Source of the DNA: UKL13-2 sp947085425
GTDB taxonomy: Bacteria; Pseudomonadota; Gammaproteobacteria; Burkholderiales; Usitatibacteraceae
Length of the DNA: 64,000 bases
Direction of reading: 5' to 3'
Assembly (NCBI GenBank): GCA_947085425.1
Contig: CAMTWK010000004.1
Span: 124,001-188,000, forward strand
Of the stretch, positions 24,842 to 33,200 are shown piece after piece; positions within the stretch are counted from its first letter, which is position 1, and each line of letters begins with the position of its first letter. The notes beneath the pieces were generated by a model. The model saw only the letters and a list, made by a program, of their open reading frames with translations, was not told the origin of the DNA and did no database searches. A program made the position numbers and the translations under genes.

Positions 24842-26149
24842 ATGGCCGATTTACGCAGTAACTTTGTGGGCATCAAGAGCCCCAATCCATTTTGGCTGGC
24901 CTCGGCACCACCGACCGACAAAGAATACAACGTGGTGCGCGCTTTTGAAGCGGGCTGGGGCGGCGTGGTGTGGAAAACGGTGGGTGAGGACCCGCCGATT
25001 GTCAACGTCAACGGACCCCGTTACGCTACCCTGTATTCACAAGACCGGCGCGTGATTGGCTTCAACAATATTGAGTTGATTTCAGACCGTCCACTCAAAC
25101 TAAACCTCGACGAAATGCGCCGGGTGAAACGCGCCTGGCCGGATCGCGCCGTCATTGCGTCATTGATGGTGCCGTGTACCGAAGAGGCATGGCGCAATAT
25201 TTTGCCGATGGTCGAAGACACCGGCTGTGATGGGGTTGAGCTGAATTTCGGTTGTCCACACGGCATGAGTGAACGCGGCATGGGTTCGGCGGTCGGGCAG
25301 GTTCCGGAATACATCGAAATGGTGGCGCGCTGGTGCAAGCAGTATTCAAAGTTGCCGGTGATTGTCAAACTCACGCCCAACATCACCGACATACGCCAGC
25401 CGGCGCGTGCCGCCAAAAAAGGTGGTGCCGATGCGGTGAGTTTGATCAACACCATCAACTCCATCATGGGTGTGGATTTGGACACGATGGTGATGCATCC
25501 CAGCACCAACGGCAAGGGTTCACACGGTGGTTATTGCGGGGTTGCCGTCAAGCCGATCGCGCTCAATATGGTCGGCGAAATTGCGCGCGATGCCGAAACC
25601 AGCGGCTTGCCCATTTCCGGCATTGGTGGCATCACCACCTGGCGCGATGCGGCGGAGTTTATTGCGCTAGGCGCCGGCAATGTGCAGGTGTGCACGGCTG
25701 CCATGGTGTACGGATTCAAAATCATCGAAGACCTGACCAACGGCTTGGCCAATTTTATGGATGCCAAGGGTTACAAAACCATCGATGATTTTCAGGGCAA
25801 GGCGGTGCCAACCGTGACCAATTGGCAAAATCTCAATTTGAATCACATTGAAAAGGCGGTCATCAATCAGAATCTGTGCATTCAATGTGGACGGTGTCAT
25901 GTGGTGTGTGAGGACACCTCGCACCAAGCCATCACCGCCAGCAAAGACGGTCAGCGGTTTTTTGAGGTCAAAAACGAAGAATGTGTGGGCTGCAATTTGT
26001 GCGTGTCAATTTGTCCGGTTGCGGAATGTATCACCATGGTGGCGCTCAAGCCCGGTGAGGTGGATAGCCGCACGGGTGACGTTGTCAGCGGTCAATATGC
26101 AAATTGGACCACCCATCCGAATAACCCAATGAGTGTGGGGGCAAAATGA
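24842..26149 (+). CDS. preA: NAD-dependent dihydropyrimidine dehydrogenase, subunit PreA
   Basis: Catalytic subunit (435 aa) that reduces the 5,6 double bond of uracil or thymine. The N-terminal domain is a dihydroorotate-dehydrogenase-like FMN barrel: PFWLASAPPT, ELNFGCPHGMSERGMG with the catalytic Cys, and the phosphate loop SGIGGITTW. The C-terminus has two [4Fe-4S] motifs, CIQCGRCHVVC and CVGCNLCVSICP. GGAG at 24831 favours the ATG at 24842; an ATG at 24839 adds one residue. The stop overlaps the mmsA start (ATGA). PreT/PreA can work in either direction in vitro, but the operon argues for degradation. Confidence 0.95.
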   Translation: MADLRSNFVGIKSPNPFWLASAPPTDKEYNVVRAFEAGWGGVVWKTVGEDPPIVNVNGPRYATLYSQDRRVIGFNNIELISDRPLKLNLDEMRRVKRAWPDRAVIASLMVPCTEEAWRNILPMVEDTGCDGVELNFGCPHGMSERGMGSAVGQVPEYIEMVARWCKQYSKLPVIVKLTPNITDIRQPARAAKKGGADAVSLINTINSIMGVDLDTMVMHPSTNGKGSHGGYCGVAVKPIALNMVGEIARDAETSGLPISGIGGITTWRDAAEFIALGAGNVQVCTAAMVYGFKIIEDLTNGLANFMDAKGYKTIDDFQGKAVPTVTNWQNLNLNHIEKAVINQNLCIQCGRCHVVCEDTSHQAITASKDGQRFFEVKNEECVGCNLCVSICPVAECITMVALKPGEVDSRTGDVVSGQYANWTTHPNNPMSVGAK

Positions 26150-27696
26150 ATGCAACTTTGAGTAGCACGAGCACAACGACGGGCAAATCGGTAACCGACA
26201 AACTTTATGAAGTGGCCCACTGGATCGGTGGACGGGTTGAGCGTGGCAGCGCCGGACGTGTCATGGATATTTACAACCCGGCGCTGGGCACGGTGCAAGG
26301 ACAGCTGCTGCTTGGCACGGAAACCGATCTTGACAATGCGGTCAGCAGTGCGGCGGCCGCTTTTCCGGCGTGGGCACAAACCCCGCCGTTGACACGTGCG
26401 CGTGTGCTGTTTCGTTTTCTGGAAATTGCCCAGGCGCGACGCAAGGAAATTGCCGAGTGTCTGACCCGCGAACACGGCAAAACATTGCCGGACGCGATGG
26501 GCGAGGTGGCACGCGGACTGGAGATGATCGAATTCGCCACCGGCATTCCGCAGTTGCTCAAAGGCGAATTCACCGATCAGATCGCCCGCGGCATTGATGC
26601 CTGGTCGATTCGCCAGCCGTTGGGTGTGGTGGCGGGCATCACGCCGTTTAATTTTCCGGCGATGGTGCCCATGTGGATGTACCCTCTGGCGATTGCCTGT
26701 GGCAACACCTTTGTGTTGAAACCGTCGGAGCGTGACCCCTCGGCGAGTCTGTTGGCGGCGCAATGGCTCAAGGAAGCCGGCCTGCCGGATGGTGTGTTTA
26801 ATGTGGTGCAAGGCGACAAGGTGGTGGTGAATGCCATTCTTGCCCATCCACAAATTCAGGCGGTGAGTTTTGTCGGCTCGACCAATATCGCCGAGTACAT
26901 TTATCAAACCGGCACGGCGCACGGTAAACGGGTTCAGGCGCTGGGCGGGGCAAAAAATCATATGGTGGTGATGCCCGACGCGGATATTGAACAGGCGGCG
27001 GATGCCTTGATTGGCGCGGCCTATGGCTCGGCCGGCGAGCGGTGCATGGCGATTTCGGTGGCGGTGGCGGTGGGCGATGTTGGCGACAAACTGGCGGCGG
27101 CACTGGCGCCAAAAGTGGCGGCATTAAAAATCGGTGAAGGCCATCAGGATAGCGCGGAAATGGGGCCGGTCATTACTGCCGAGGCCAAACTGCGCATTGA
27201 AAACTTAATCAGCAAAGGCATTGAGCAGGGCGCAAAAGCGGTGGTGGATGGCCGCAATTGCCGCGTGAGCGGATTCGAAAATGGTTTTTTTGTCGGCGGC
27301 ACCTTGCTGGATCATGTGCGCCCGGACATGGTGGTGTATCGCGAAGAAATTTTTGGCCCGGTATTGTGTGTGGTGCGGGTGCCGGACATTGCCAGCGCCA
27401 TACAACTGATCAATAGCCATGAATACGGCAACGGTGTGGCACTGTTTACCAGTGATGGCGGCACGGCGCGCGAATTTGTGCGCAACATTCAGGTCGGCAT
27501 GGTGGGCGTCAATGTGCCGTTGCCGGTGCCGATGGCATTTAACAGCTTTGGTGGCTGGAAGCGTAGCCTGTTTGGTGATCATCACGCCTACGGGCCGGAG
27601 GCGGTGCGTTTTTACACGCGCCATAAAGCGGTCATGCAACGATGGCCGGATAGCGTGGCGCGGGGGCCGGAGTTTGCGTTTCCACAAATGGGATGA
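26146..27696 (+). CDS. mmsA: CoA-acylating (methyl)malonate-semialdehyde dehydrogenase
   Basis: Aldehyde dehydrogenase superfamily, 516 aa. Converts malonate semialdehyde to acetyl-CoA (or methylmalonate semialdehyde to propionyl-CoA) with NAD, CoA and loss of CO2. Motifs: GVVAGITPFNFPAMVPMWM, VLKPSERDPSA, SFVGSTNIAEYIY and GSAGERCMAISVAV with the catalytic Cys. The GERCMA form, rather than GQ.C, is typical of MmsA/IolA. It overlaps preA by 4 bases. It finishes the chain begun by the pyrimidine enzymes, so uracil carbon can enter central metabolism. Confidence 0.93.
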   Translation: MNATLSSTSTTTGKSVTDKLYEVAHWIGGRVERGSAGRVMDIYNPALGTVQGQLLLGTETDLDNAVSSAAAAFPAWAQTPPLTRARVLFRFLEIAQARRKEIAECLTREHGKTLPDAMGEVARGLEMIEFATGIPQLLKGEFTDQIARGIDAWSIRQPLGVVAGITPFNFPAMVPMWMYPLAIACGNTFVLKPSERDPSASLLAAQWLKEAGLPDGVFNVVQGDKVVVNAILAHPQIQAVSFVGSTNIAEYIYQTGTAHGKRVQALGGAKNHMVVMPDADIEQAADALIGAAYGSAGERCMAISVAVAVGDVGDKLAAALAPKVAALKIGEGHQDSAEMGPVITAEAKLRIENLISKGIEQGAKAVVDGRNCRVSGFENGFFVGGTLLDHVRPDMVVYREEIFGPVLCVVRVPDIASAIQLINSHEYGNGVALFTSDGGTAREFVRNIQVGMVGVNVPLPVPMAFNSFGGWKRSLFGDHHAYGPEAVRFYTRHKAVMQRWPDSVARGPEFAFPQMG

Positions 27697-27748
27697 CATC
27701 ACAGCCTAATTTTGTTGTGCCAACTCATCACTTGTCACAGGAGCGAAC

Positions 27749-29212
27749 ATGAGCGATTTCCTGACTAACGACGACCTTCGGCCGACCACCGAAGCCGAGC
27801 GCACTTGGCGCTGGTATCACTTCGCCTCGCTTTGGATCGGTATGGTGATGTGTATTCCCGCGTACATGCTTGCCTCGAGTTTGATCGAAAGTGGCATGTC
27901 ATGGAATCAGGCGGTGAGTACCGTATTCCTTGGCAATATTATTGTTTTGATTCCGATGTTATTGATCGGTCAAGCCGGTACCAAGTACGGAATTCCCTAC
28001 GCGGTGTTGGCACGGGCATCATTTGGCACCATTGGGGCGCGACTCCCAGCAATCTTGCGCGCACTGGTGGCGTGCGGGTGGTACGGCATCCAGACCTGGT
28101 TCGGCGGCATGTTGTTGCACACGCTGGTCGGTGTGGTCATGGGCCAACCACTGGGAGGCGACAAAATCTACTGGCTTGGTGTCACCCCCAGCCAGTTGTT
28201 GTGTTTTCTGGGTTTCTGGGCGATCCAGTTATATTACATCGTGCATGGAATCGAATCCATTCGCAAACTGGAAACCTATACGGCGCCATTCAAAATTGTG
28301 ATTTGTTTTGTGTTGCTGTGGTGGGCATATTCCAAGGCCGGCGGATTCGGCCCGATTATTGATCAATCGTCACAGTTTGTAGAAGGCGGCAAAAAAGCCG
28401 GCCAGTTCAGCTCGGTGTTTTGGCCTTCACTGACCGCAATGGTGGGATTTTGGGCGACACTGGCGCTGAATATTCCCGACTTCACACGGTTTGCCAAAAC
28501 CCAGCGCGACCAAATTATTGGTCAATCAGTTGGCCTGCCGTTACCCATGGGATTGCTGGCGATGTTGGCGATTTTTGTTACCTCGGCCACCGTCGTGATC
28601 TATGGCAAGGCGATTTGGGATCCGGTTGATTTGGCGAGTCGTCTGACCGGGGCGGCAGTATTAATCGCCCTCATTATTCTTTTGATTGACACAATCAGTG
28701 TCAATCTGGCGGCAAATTTGGTTGGACCAGCCTATGATTTTTCAGCGCTGAATCCAAAACGTATATCGTATAAGACTGGTGGATTTATCACCGCCGGTAT
28801 CGCGATTGCCATGATGCCGTGGAAAGTGCTGGAGACCACCCAAGGATATATTTTCACCTGGTTAATAGGTTACTCCGCATTGCTTGGGCCGGTGGCGGGA
28901 ATTTTAATTGTTGATTATTATTTGATCCGGCGCACGGAATTGAAAGTGGCGGATCTCTATCTGGCCGACGGTTGTTATAGTTATCGTGCCGGCTGGAATT
29001 GGGTCGCCATCAGCGCATTCGTCTTGGGGGTATTGCCAAATATTCCCGGATTTTTGAACGCCGCGTTTCCGCAGACGTTTCCGGACGTGGGTGATTTTTT
29101 CAAAACGGTTTACACCTATGCCTGGTTTGTTGGTGTGGCGATTGCGGCGCTGATATATCGCGTCGGCATGCACAGCCATATTCCGAACCAGTCCTTGTTG
29201 CCGGCGACCTAA
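27749..29212 (+). CDS. NCS1-family nucleobase transporter
   Basis: Inner-membrane permease of 487 aa with about 12 hydrophobic segments. It belongs to the NCS1 nucleobase:cation symporters: DDLRPTTEAERTWRWYHFAS at the N-terminus, the SFGTIGARLPA helix, GWYGIQTWFGG, and NIPDFTRFAKTQRDQ. CAGGAG precedes the ATG. Placed inside the pyrimidine operon, it probably imports uracil or thymine, or possibly hydantoin or dihydrouracil; the sequence does not decide which. Confidence 0.9.
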   Translation: MSDFLTNDDLRPTTEAERTWRWYHFASLWIGMVMCIPAYMLASSLIESGMSWNQAVSTVFLGNIIVLIPMLLIGQAGTKYGIPYAVLARASFGTIGARLPAILRALVACGWYGIQTWFGGMLLHTLVGVVMGQPLGGDKIYWLGVTPSQLLCFLGFWAIQLYYIVHGIESIRKLETYTAPFKIVICFVLLWWAYSKAGGFGPIIDQSSQFVEGGKKAGQFSSVFWPSLTAMVGFWATLALNIPDFTRFAKTQRDQIIGQSVGLPLPMGLLAMLAIFVTSATVVIYGKAIWDPVDLASRLTGAAVLIALIILLIDTISVNLAANLVGPAYDFSALNPKRISYKTGGFITAGIAIAMMPWKVLETTQGYIFTWLIGYSALLGPVAGILIVDYYLIRRTELKVADLYLADGCYSYRAGWNWVAISAFVLGVLPNIPGFLNAAFPQTFPDVGDFFKTVYTYAWFVGVAIAALIYRVGMHSHIPNQSLLPAT

Positions 29213-29252
29213 ATTCCTTAGGGCAATTAACTCAAATGATCGGAGCATGAAT

Positions 29253-30704
29253 ATGGCGACATCTTTACTCATTCGCGGCGGCACGGTTGTGAATGCCGAC
29301 CGCGAAATTAAGGCGGACGTACTTTGTGTGGAGGGTTTGATTGTTGCGGTGGGTGCCGATGCCGCAAAACAATCGCCGGCCGGCGCGCTGACGATTGATG
29401 CATCAGGTCAATATGTTTTGCCTGGCGGGATTGATCCGCATACCCATATGCAATTGCCTTTTATGGGGACGGTGGCAGTCGATGATTTTTTCACCGGCAC
29501 CGCGGCGGGTTTGGCGGGCGGCACCACCAGCATTATTGATTTTGTGATTCCCAGCCCACAACAGTCATTGCTGGACGCGTATCACACGTGGCGCGGTTGG
29601 GCAGAAAAAGCCGCCGCCGATTACAGCTTTCACGTCGCGGTAACGTGGTGGAGTGATTCAGTGCATCGTGATATGGGTGTGCTGGTAAAAGACGAGGGGA
29701 TCAACAGCTTCAAACATTTTATGGCGTACAAAAACGCCATCATGTGTGATGACGAGACGTTGGTGAATAGTTTCCGTCGTGCGCTGGAACTCGGTGCCAT
29801 GCCGACTGTTCACGCTGAAAATGGCGAACTCGTATATTTGTTGCAAAAAGAAGTAATGAAAATGGGGATCACCGGTCCCGAAGGGCATCCGTTATCGCGC
29901 CCGCCGATGGTTGAAGGCGAAGCGGCCAACCGGGCGATTGCCATTGCCGATGTCATCGGTGTGCCGATTTATGTGGTGCACGTTTCGTGTATTGAGGCGG
30001 CCGAGGCAATTGCGCGTGCGCGTGCGCGTGGCCAACGTGTGTATGGTGAAGTGTTGGCCGGCCATTTGTTGATCGATGACAGCGTTTATCGCCATCCGGA
30101 TTTTGCGCAGGCTGCCGCGTATGTGATGAGCCCGCCGTTCCGACCCAAGGAACATCAGGAGGCATTATGGCGTGGTTTGCAATCGGGCCAATTGCACACC
30201 ACCGCCACCGACCATTGCACCTTCTGCTCCGGCCAAAAAGCGGCGGGCAAGGACGACTTCACCAAGATACCAAATGGCTGCGGCGGCATCGAGGAGCGTA
30301 TGGCGGTGATCTGGGATGCGGGCGTCAACAGCGGGCGTCTGACACCGAGTGAATTTGTCGCGATCACATCGAGCAACGCCGCGAAATTATTCAATATTTA
30401 CCCGCAAAAAGGCACCATTAGTGTTGGCGCGGATGCCGATCTGGTGGTGTGGGATCCGCAGGGTACCAAGACGATGTCGGCCAAATCACAACACAGCAAA
30501 CTCGACTTTAATGTTTTTGAAGGACGTAAAGTGAGAGGCATTCCGAGCCACACTATCAGCCAAGGTCAGGTGGTGTTCGCCAAGGGCGAGCTGAGGGCAG
30601 AAGTCGGCAAAGGTCGATATATCAAGCGCCCTGCATTCGGGGCAAATTTTCAGGCGGGCGCTCTGCGGGCGAAAGATTTGCAACCCACCGCCGTCAAGCG
30701 TTAA
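29253..30704 (+). CDS. Dihydropyrimidinase
   Basis: Zinc amidohydrolase (483 aa) that opens dihydrouracil to N-carbamoyl-beta-alanine. Metal ligands: GGIDPHTHMQLPF, the carboxylated lysine in FKHFMAYK, HAENGEL, VVHVSCIEAAEAI and TATDHCTF. The length and the FMAYK and TDHCTF motifs match D-hydantoinase/dihydropyrimidinases better than allantoinases. ATG 29253 is preferred over ATG 29247 because GGAG (29242-29245) is 7 bases before it. beta-Ureidopropionase follows after 19 bases. Confidence 0.94.
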   Translation: MATSLLIRGGTVVNADREIKADVLCVEGLIVAVGADAAKQSPAGALTIDASGQYVLPGGIDPHTHMQLPFMGTVAVDDFFTGTAAGLAGGTTSIIDFVIPSPQQSLLDAYHTWRGWAEKAAADYSFHVAVTWWSDSVHRDMGVLVKDEGINSFKHFMAYKNAIMCDDETLVNSFRRALELGAMPTVHAENGELVYLLQKEVMKMGITGPEGHPLSRPPMVEGEAANRAIAIADVIGVPIYVVHVSCIEAAEAIARARARGQRVYGEVLAGHLLIDDSVYRHPDFAQAAAYVMSPPFRPKEHQEALWRGLQSGQLHTTATDHCTFCSGQKAAGKDDFTKIPNGCGGIEERMAVIWDAGVNSGRLTPSEFVAITSSNAAKLFNIYPQKGTISVGADADLVVWDPQGTKTMSAKSQHSKLDFNVFEGRKVRGIPSHTISQGQVVFAKGELRAEVGKGRYIKRPAFGANFQAGALRAKDLQPTAVKR

Positions 30705-30723
30705 GTACGCAAGGAGAATGAGA

Positions 30724-31983
30724 ATGGACATGAAAACGAAACCCGACATCGACGCAATGCGAATCAATGGTGAACGTCTGTGGGCATCGTTGATGGAGTT
30801 GGCCAAAATTGGCGCGACGCCAAAAGGTGGTGTGTGTCGTCTCACTCTCACCGACCTCGATCGGCGGGGGCGCGATTTGGTATTGTTATGGGCCAGAGAC
30901 GCGGGTATGACGGTGTCGATAGACAAAATCGGCAATGGTTTTATGCGTCGCGCCGGTAAAAATGCGGCCTTGCCACCGATTGTCACGGGCAGTCATATTG
31001 ATACCCAACCAACCGGCGGAAAATTTGATGGCAACTATGGTGTGTTGGCGGGTATCGAGGTGGTGCGTACATTGAACGATCACGGTGTAGAAACAGAGGC
31101 GCCGATCGAGGTCGCATTTTGGACCAATGAAGAAGGCTCCCGGTTTGTGCCGGTGATGATGGGTTCCGGTGTATTCGCCAAAGCATTTACCTTGGAACAC
31201 GCCTACGCCGCGACCGACACGGAAGGCAAATCAGTGAAAGACGAGCTGGAGCGTATTGGTTATCTTGGTGACGTGGAGCCGGGAGATCATCCGATCGGTG
31301 CCTACTTTGAAACACATATCGAACAGGGCCCGGTGCTGGAAGACAACGACGTGACGATCGGTGTGGTCACCGGTGTGCTGGGCATACGTTGGTACGATTG
31401 CACTGTAGTCGGCATGGAGGCGCATGCCGGCCCGACACCGATGGCGTTGCGCAAGGATGCGCTGCAGGTCGCAACAAGATTGATGCAAGAGGTGGTGGCC
31501 ATCGCTTTGCGTCGTGCGCCGCACGGTCGTGGCACGGTCGGTATGGTGCAGGTACATCCGAATAGTCGCAATGTGATCCCGGGCCGCGTGAAATTTTCGA
31601 TTGACCTGCGCAATGCCACCAATGAATTGGTGGACGCGATGGATGCCGACATTCGTGCCGCAGCAAAACAGCTGTCAGCAGAAAGCAAGCTGCCCATTAC
31701 CATTGAGCAAGTTTCGCACTATCCTGCGCAACCGTTTCATGCGGATTGTGTTGATGCGGTCGCGCGCGCGGCCAAAAAACTCGGTTACTCGAATATGCCG
31801 GTGGTGTCAGGGGCGGGACACGATGCGGTTTATATGGCGCGGTTGGCACCGGCCGGCATGATTTTTATTCCGTGCAAGGATGGTATCAGCCATAACGAAA
31901 TAGAAGACGCCAAGCCGGAACACATCACTGCGGGTTGTAATGTATTGCTGCACGCCATGTTGGAACGGGCAATAGTGGCCTAA
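30724..31983 (+). CDS. Beta-ureidopropionase / N-carbamoyl amidohydrolase (M20 type)
   Basis: Zinc-dependent hydrolase of 419 aa that removes carbamate from N-carbamoyl-beta-alanine to give beta-alanine, CO2 and ammonia. M20/M40 metal motifs: GSHIDTQPTGGKFDGNYG, WTNEEGSRF, FETHIEQGP and SGAGHDAVYMA. It belongs to the bacterial HyuC/PydC-like group, not the nitrilase-type beta-ureidopropionase of animals. AAGGAG (30711-30716) favours the ATG at 30724; ATG 30718 would be too close. It closes the operon. Stereospecificity and exact substrate are inferred from context. Confidence 0.92.
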   Translation: MDMKTKPDIDAMRINGERLWASLMELAKIGATPKGGVCRLTLTDLDRRGRDLVLLWARDAGMTVSIDKIGNGFMRRAGKNAALPPIVTGSHIDTQPTGGKFDGNYGVLAGIEVVRTLNDHGVETEAPIEVAFWTNEEGSRFVPVMMGSGVFAKAFTLEHAYAATDTEGKSVKDELERIGYLGDVEPGDHPIGAYFETHIEQGPVLEDNDVTIGVVTGVLGIRWYDCTVVGMEAHAGPTPMALRKDALQVATRLMQEVVAIALRRAPHGRGTVGMVQVHPNSRNVIPGRVKFSIDLRNATNELVDAMDADIRAAAKQLSAESKLPITIEQVSHYPAQPFHADCVDAVARAAKKLGYSNMPVVSGAGHDAVYMARLAPAGMIFIPCKDGISHNEIEDAKPEHITAGCNVLLHAMLERAIVA

Positions 31984-32053
31984 GAAATGCGGTGGGGAAT
32001 CGCATTATTTCGCGTTCCCGTGTTGGCCCGCCGCTGTAGCTTAAAATTCGCAC

Positions 32054-32491
32054 ATGACAACAGAATATAGACGCTCACATTGCGATCAGCGAGTAATCCG
32101 CACGACTGGGCTCGTTGTGGGCGGATTCACACTTTTGGAAATGCTGGTGGTGATGGCGTTGATCGCAGCAGTGGCTGGTATCGCGCTGCCAAACTTCGGG
32201 CGATTTCTGGACAGTTTTACCAGCAACACCCAATGGCGCGACTTGGAGTCTGAACTCAACGATCTGCCTTACCGCGCGTTCTCTGCCGGTCGTTCACTGC
32301 GGCTGGATAAAACCAATGCGCATCATCATTTGCAAAAACTTCCTGCGGACTGGCAGTTTGCCCCCGCCGACGCAATTGTTTATCGAGAAAACGGTTGGTG
32401 CGAGGGTGGTGGCTTGACCATCACTGCGACAAATGGTGCGGTCAAAAAGTATGTTTTAACGGCTCCACAATGCTTGGTAAAAGCGTCATGA
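32054..32491 (+). CDS. gspH: Type II secretion minor pseudopilin GspH-like
   Basis: 145 aa pseudopilin. The N-terminal leader of about 24 residues ends VVGG|FTLLEMLVVMALIAAVAGIALP, with the prepilin peptidase site after Gly, Glu5, and the ALP turn after the helix. The rest fits GspH: small, beta-rich, with a C-terminal pair of cysteines (NGWCEGG ... PQC). Overlap with the next pseudopilin gene (ATGA) suggests coupling. Call as GspH rather than FimT rests on its partner and the type II genes downstream; the distinction is not certain. Confidence 0.75.
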   Translation: MTTEYRRSHCDQRVIRTTGLVVGGFTLLEMLVVMALIAAVAGIALPNFGRFLDSFTSNTQWRDLESELNDLPYRAFSAGRSLRLDKTNAHHHLQKLPADWQFAPADAIVYRENGWCEGGGLTITATNGAVKKYVLTAPQCLVKAS

Positions 32492-32979
32492 TCGCCGCCA
32501 AACCAATGGTAATGCGCGGCATCTCTGCCAAGACGAGAGGGTTTACGCTATTGGAAGCCATTGTTGCCTTGGTCATTTTGACCACCGCCGGGCTGGCGCT
32601 TTTTACCTGGATCAACGCCAGCTTTGACAGCCTGCATCGGATCGAATTTAACAATAATCGTGCGGCCGCTGAGATCAACGCGATGGAGTTTTTGCGCACC
32701 ATTAATCCTATGGAGCGCGCCGAGGGCGAAACGGTTCTGGGCGCGGTGACCGTCCGGTGGCGCGCGCGGTTGCTAGGCGATATCCGACCAAATCTGACAG
32801 ACGGGCAAACTGCCGGCCCGTTTATGGTGGGCATTTATGAGACCGAGGTTGAGTTGGCGGCGCCACCACAATTGCCTCAGTACACTTTTAAGGTCCGGCA
32901 AATGGGCTACCAACGGTTGGCAACCGATATGGACGCATTCGGCGAAAAAGTCAAGAAACCGAAGCCCAAAACGCCATAA
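32488..32979 (+). CDS. gspI: Type II secretion minor pseudopilin GspI-like
   Basis: 163 aa pseudopilin with the N-terminus KTRG|FTLLEAIVALVILTTAGLALFTWIN, where FTLLEAIVALVIL is typical of GspI. Downstream RIEFNNNRAAAEINAMEFLR also matches the GspI pattern. ATG 32488 overlaps the preceding stop by 4 bases; in-frame starts at 32395 and 32470 lie inside gspH. The C-terminal tail is lysine/proline-rich (KVKKPKPKTP), unusual for the family. tRNA-Thr(TGT) follows 38 bases later. Confidence 0.78.
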   Translation: MIAAKPMVMRGISAKTRGFTLLEAIVALVILTTAGLALFTWINASFDSLHRIEFNNNRAAAEINAMEFLRTINPMERAEGETVLGAVTVRWRARLLGDIRPNLTDGQTAGPFMVGIYETEVELAAPPQLPQYTFKVRQMGYQRLATDMDAFGEKVKKPKPKTP

Positions 32980-33017
32980 GACCCTCGAACGCGTTAGAAT
33001 GTCGGTCTTCGTAAATG

Positions 33018-33092
33018 GCCCGCATAGCTCAGGGGTAGAGCAACCGCCTTGTAAGCGGTAGGTCGTCTGTTCAAATCAGACTGTGGGCACCA
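33018..33092 (+). tRNA. tRNA-Thr(TGT)
   Basis: 75-base cloverleaf with encoded CCA. Acceptor GCCCGCA pairs with TGTGGGC. The anticodon stem ACCGC/GCGGT encloses CTTGTAA, anticodon TGT. A TAGAAT box at 32995-33000 could be its -10. Second Thr isoacceptor in the window. Confidence 0.95.
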
Positions 33093-33200
33093 AAATATCC
33101 ATCCGCTTTTCGCCAGAATTCTCGTTGAATCTTCCGCGAACGCCCTGCCAATCAAGTTGTCACACGTGGCCCTAATATTGCCAACGTACCCTCATAAAAA

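Noticed and set aside
31996..32020. GGGAA/TTCCC hairpin after the beta-ureidopropionase gene as a terminator
   Set aside because: The stem has a bulge and no T-run follows, so support is too weak.
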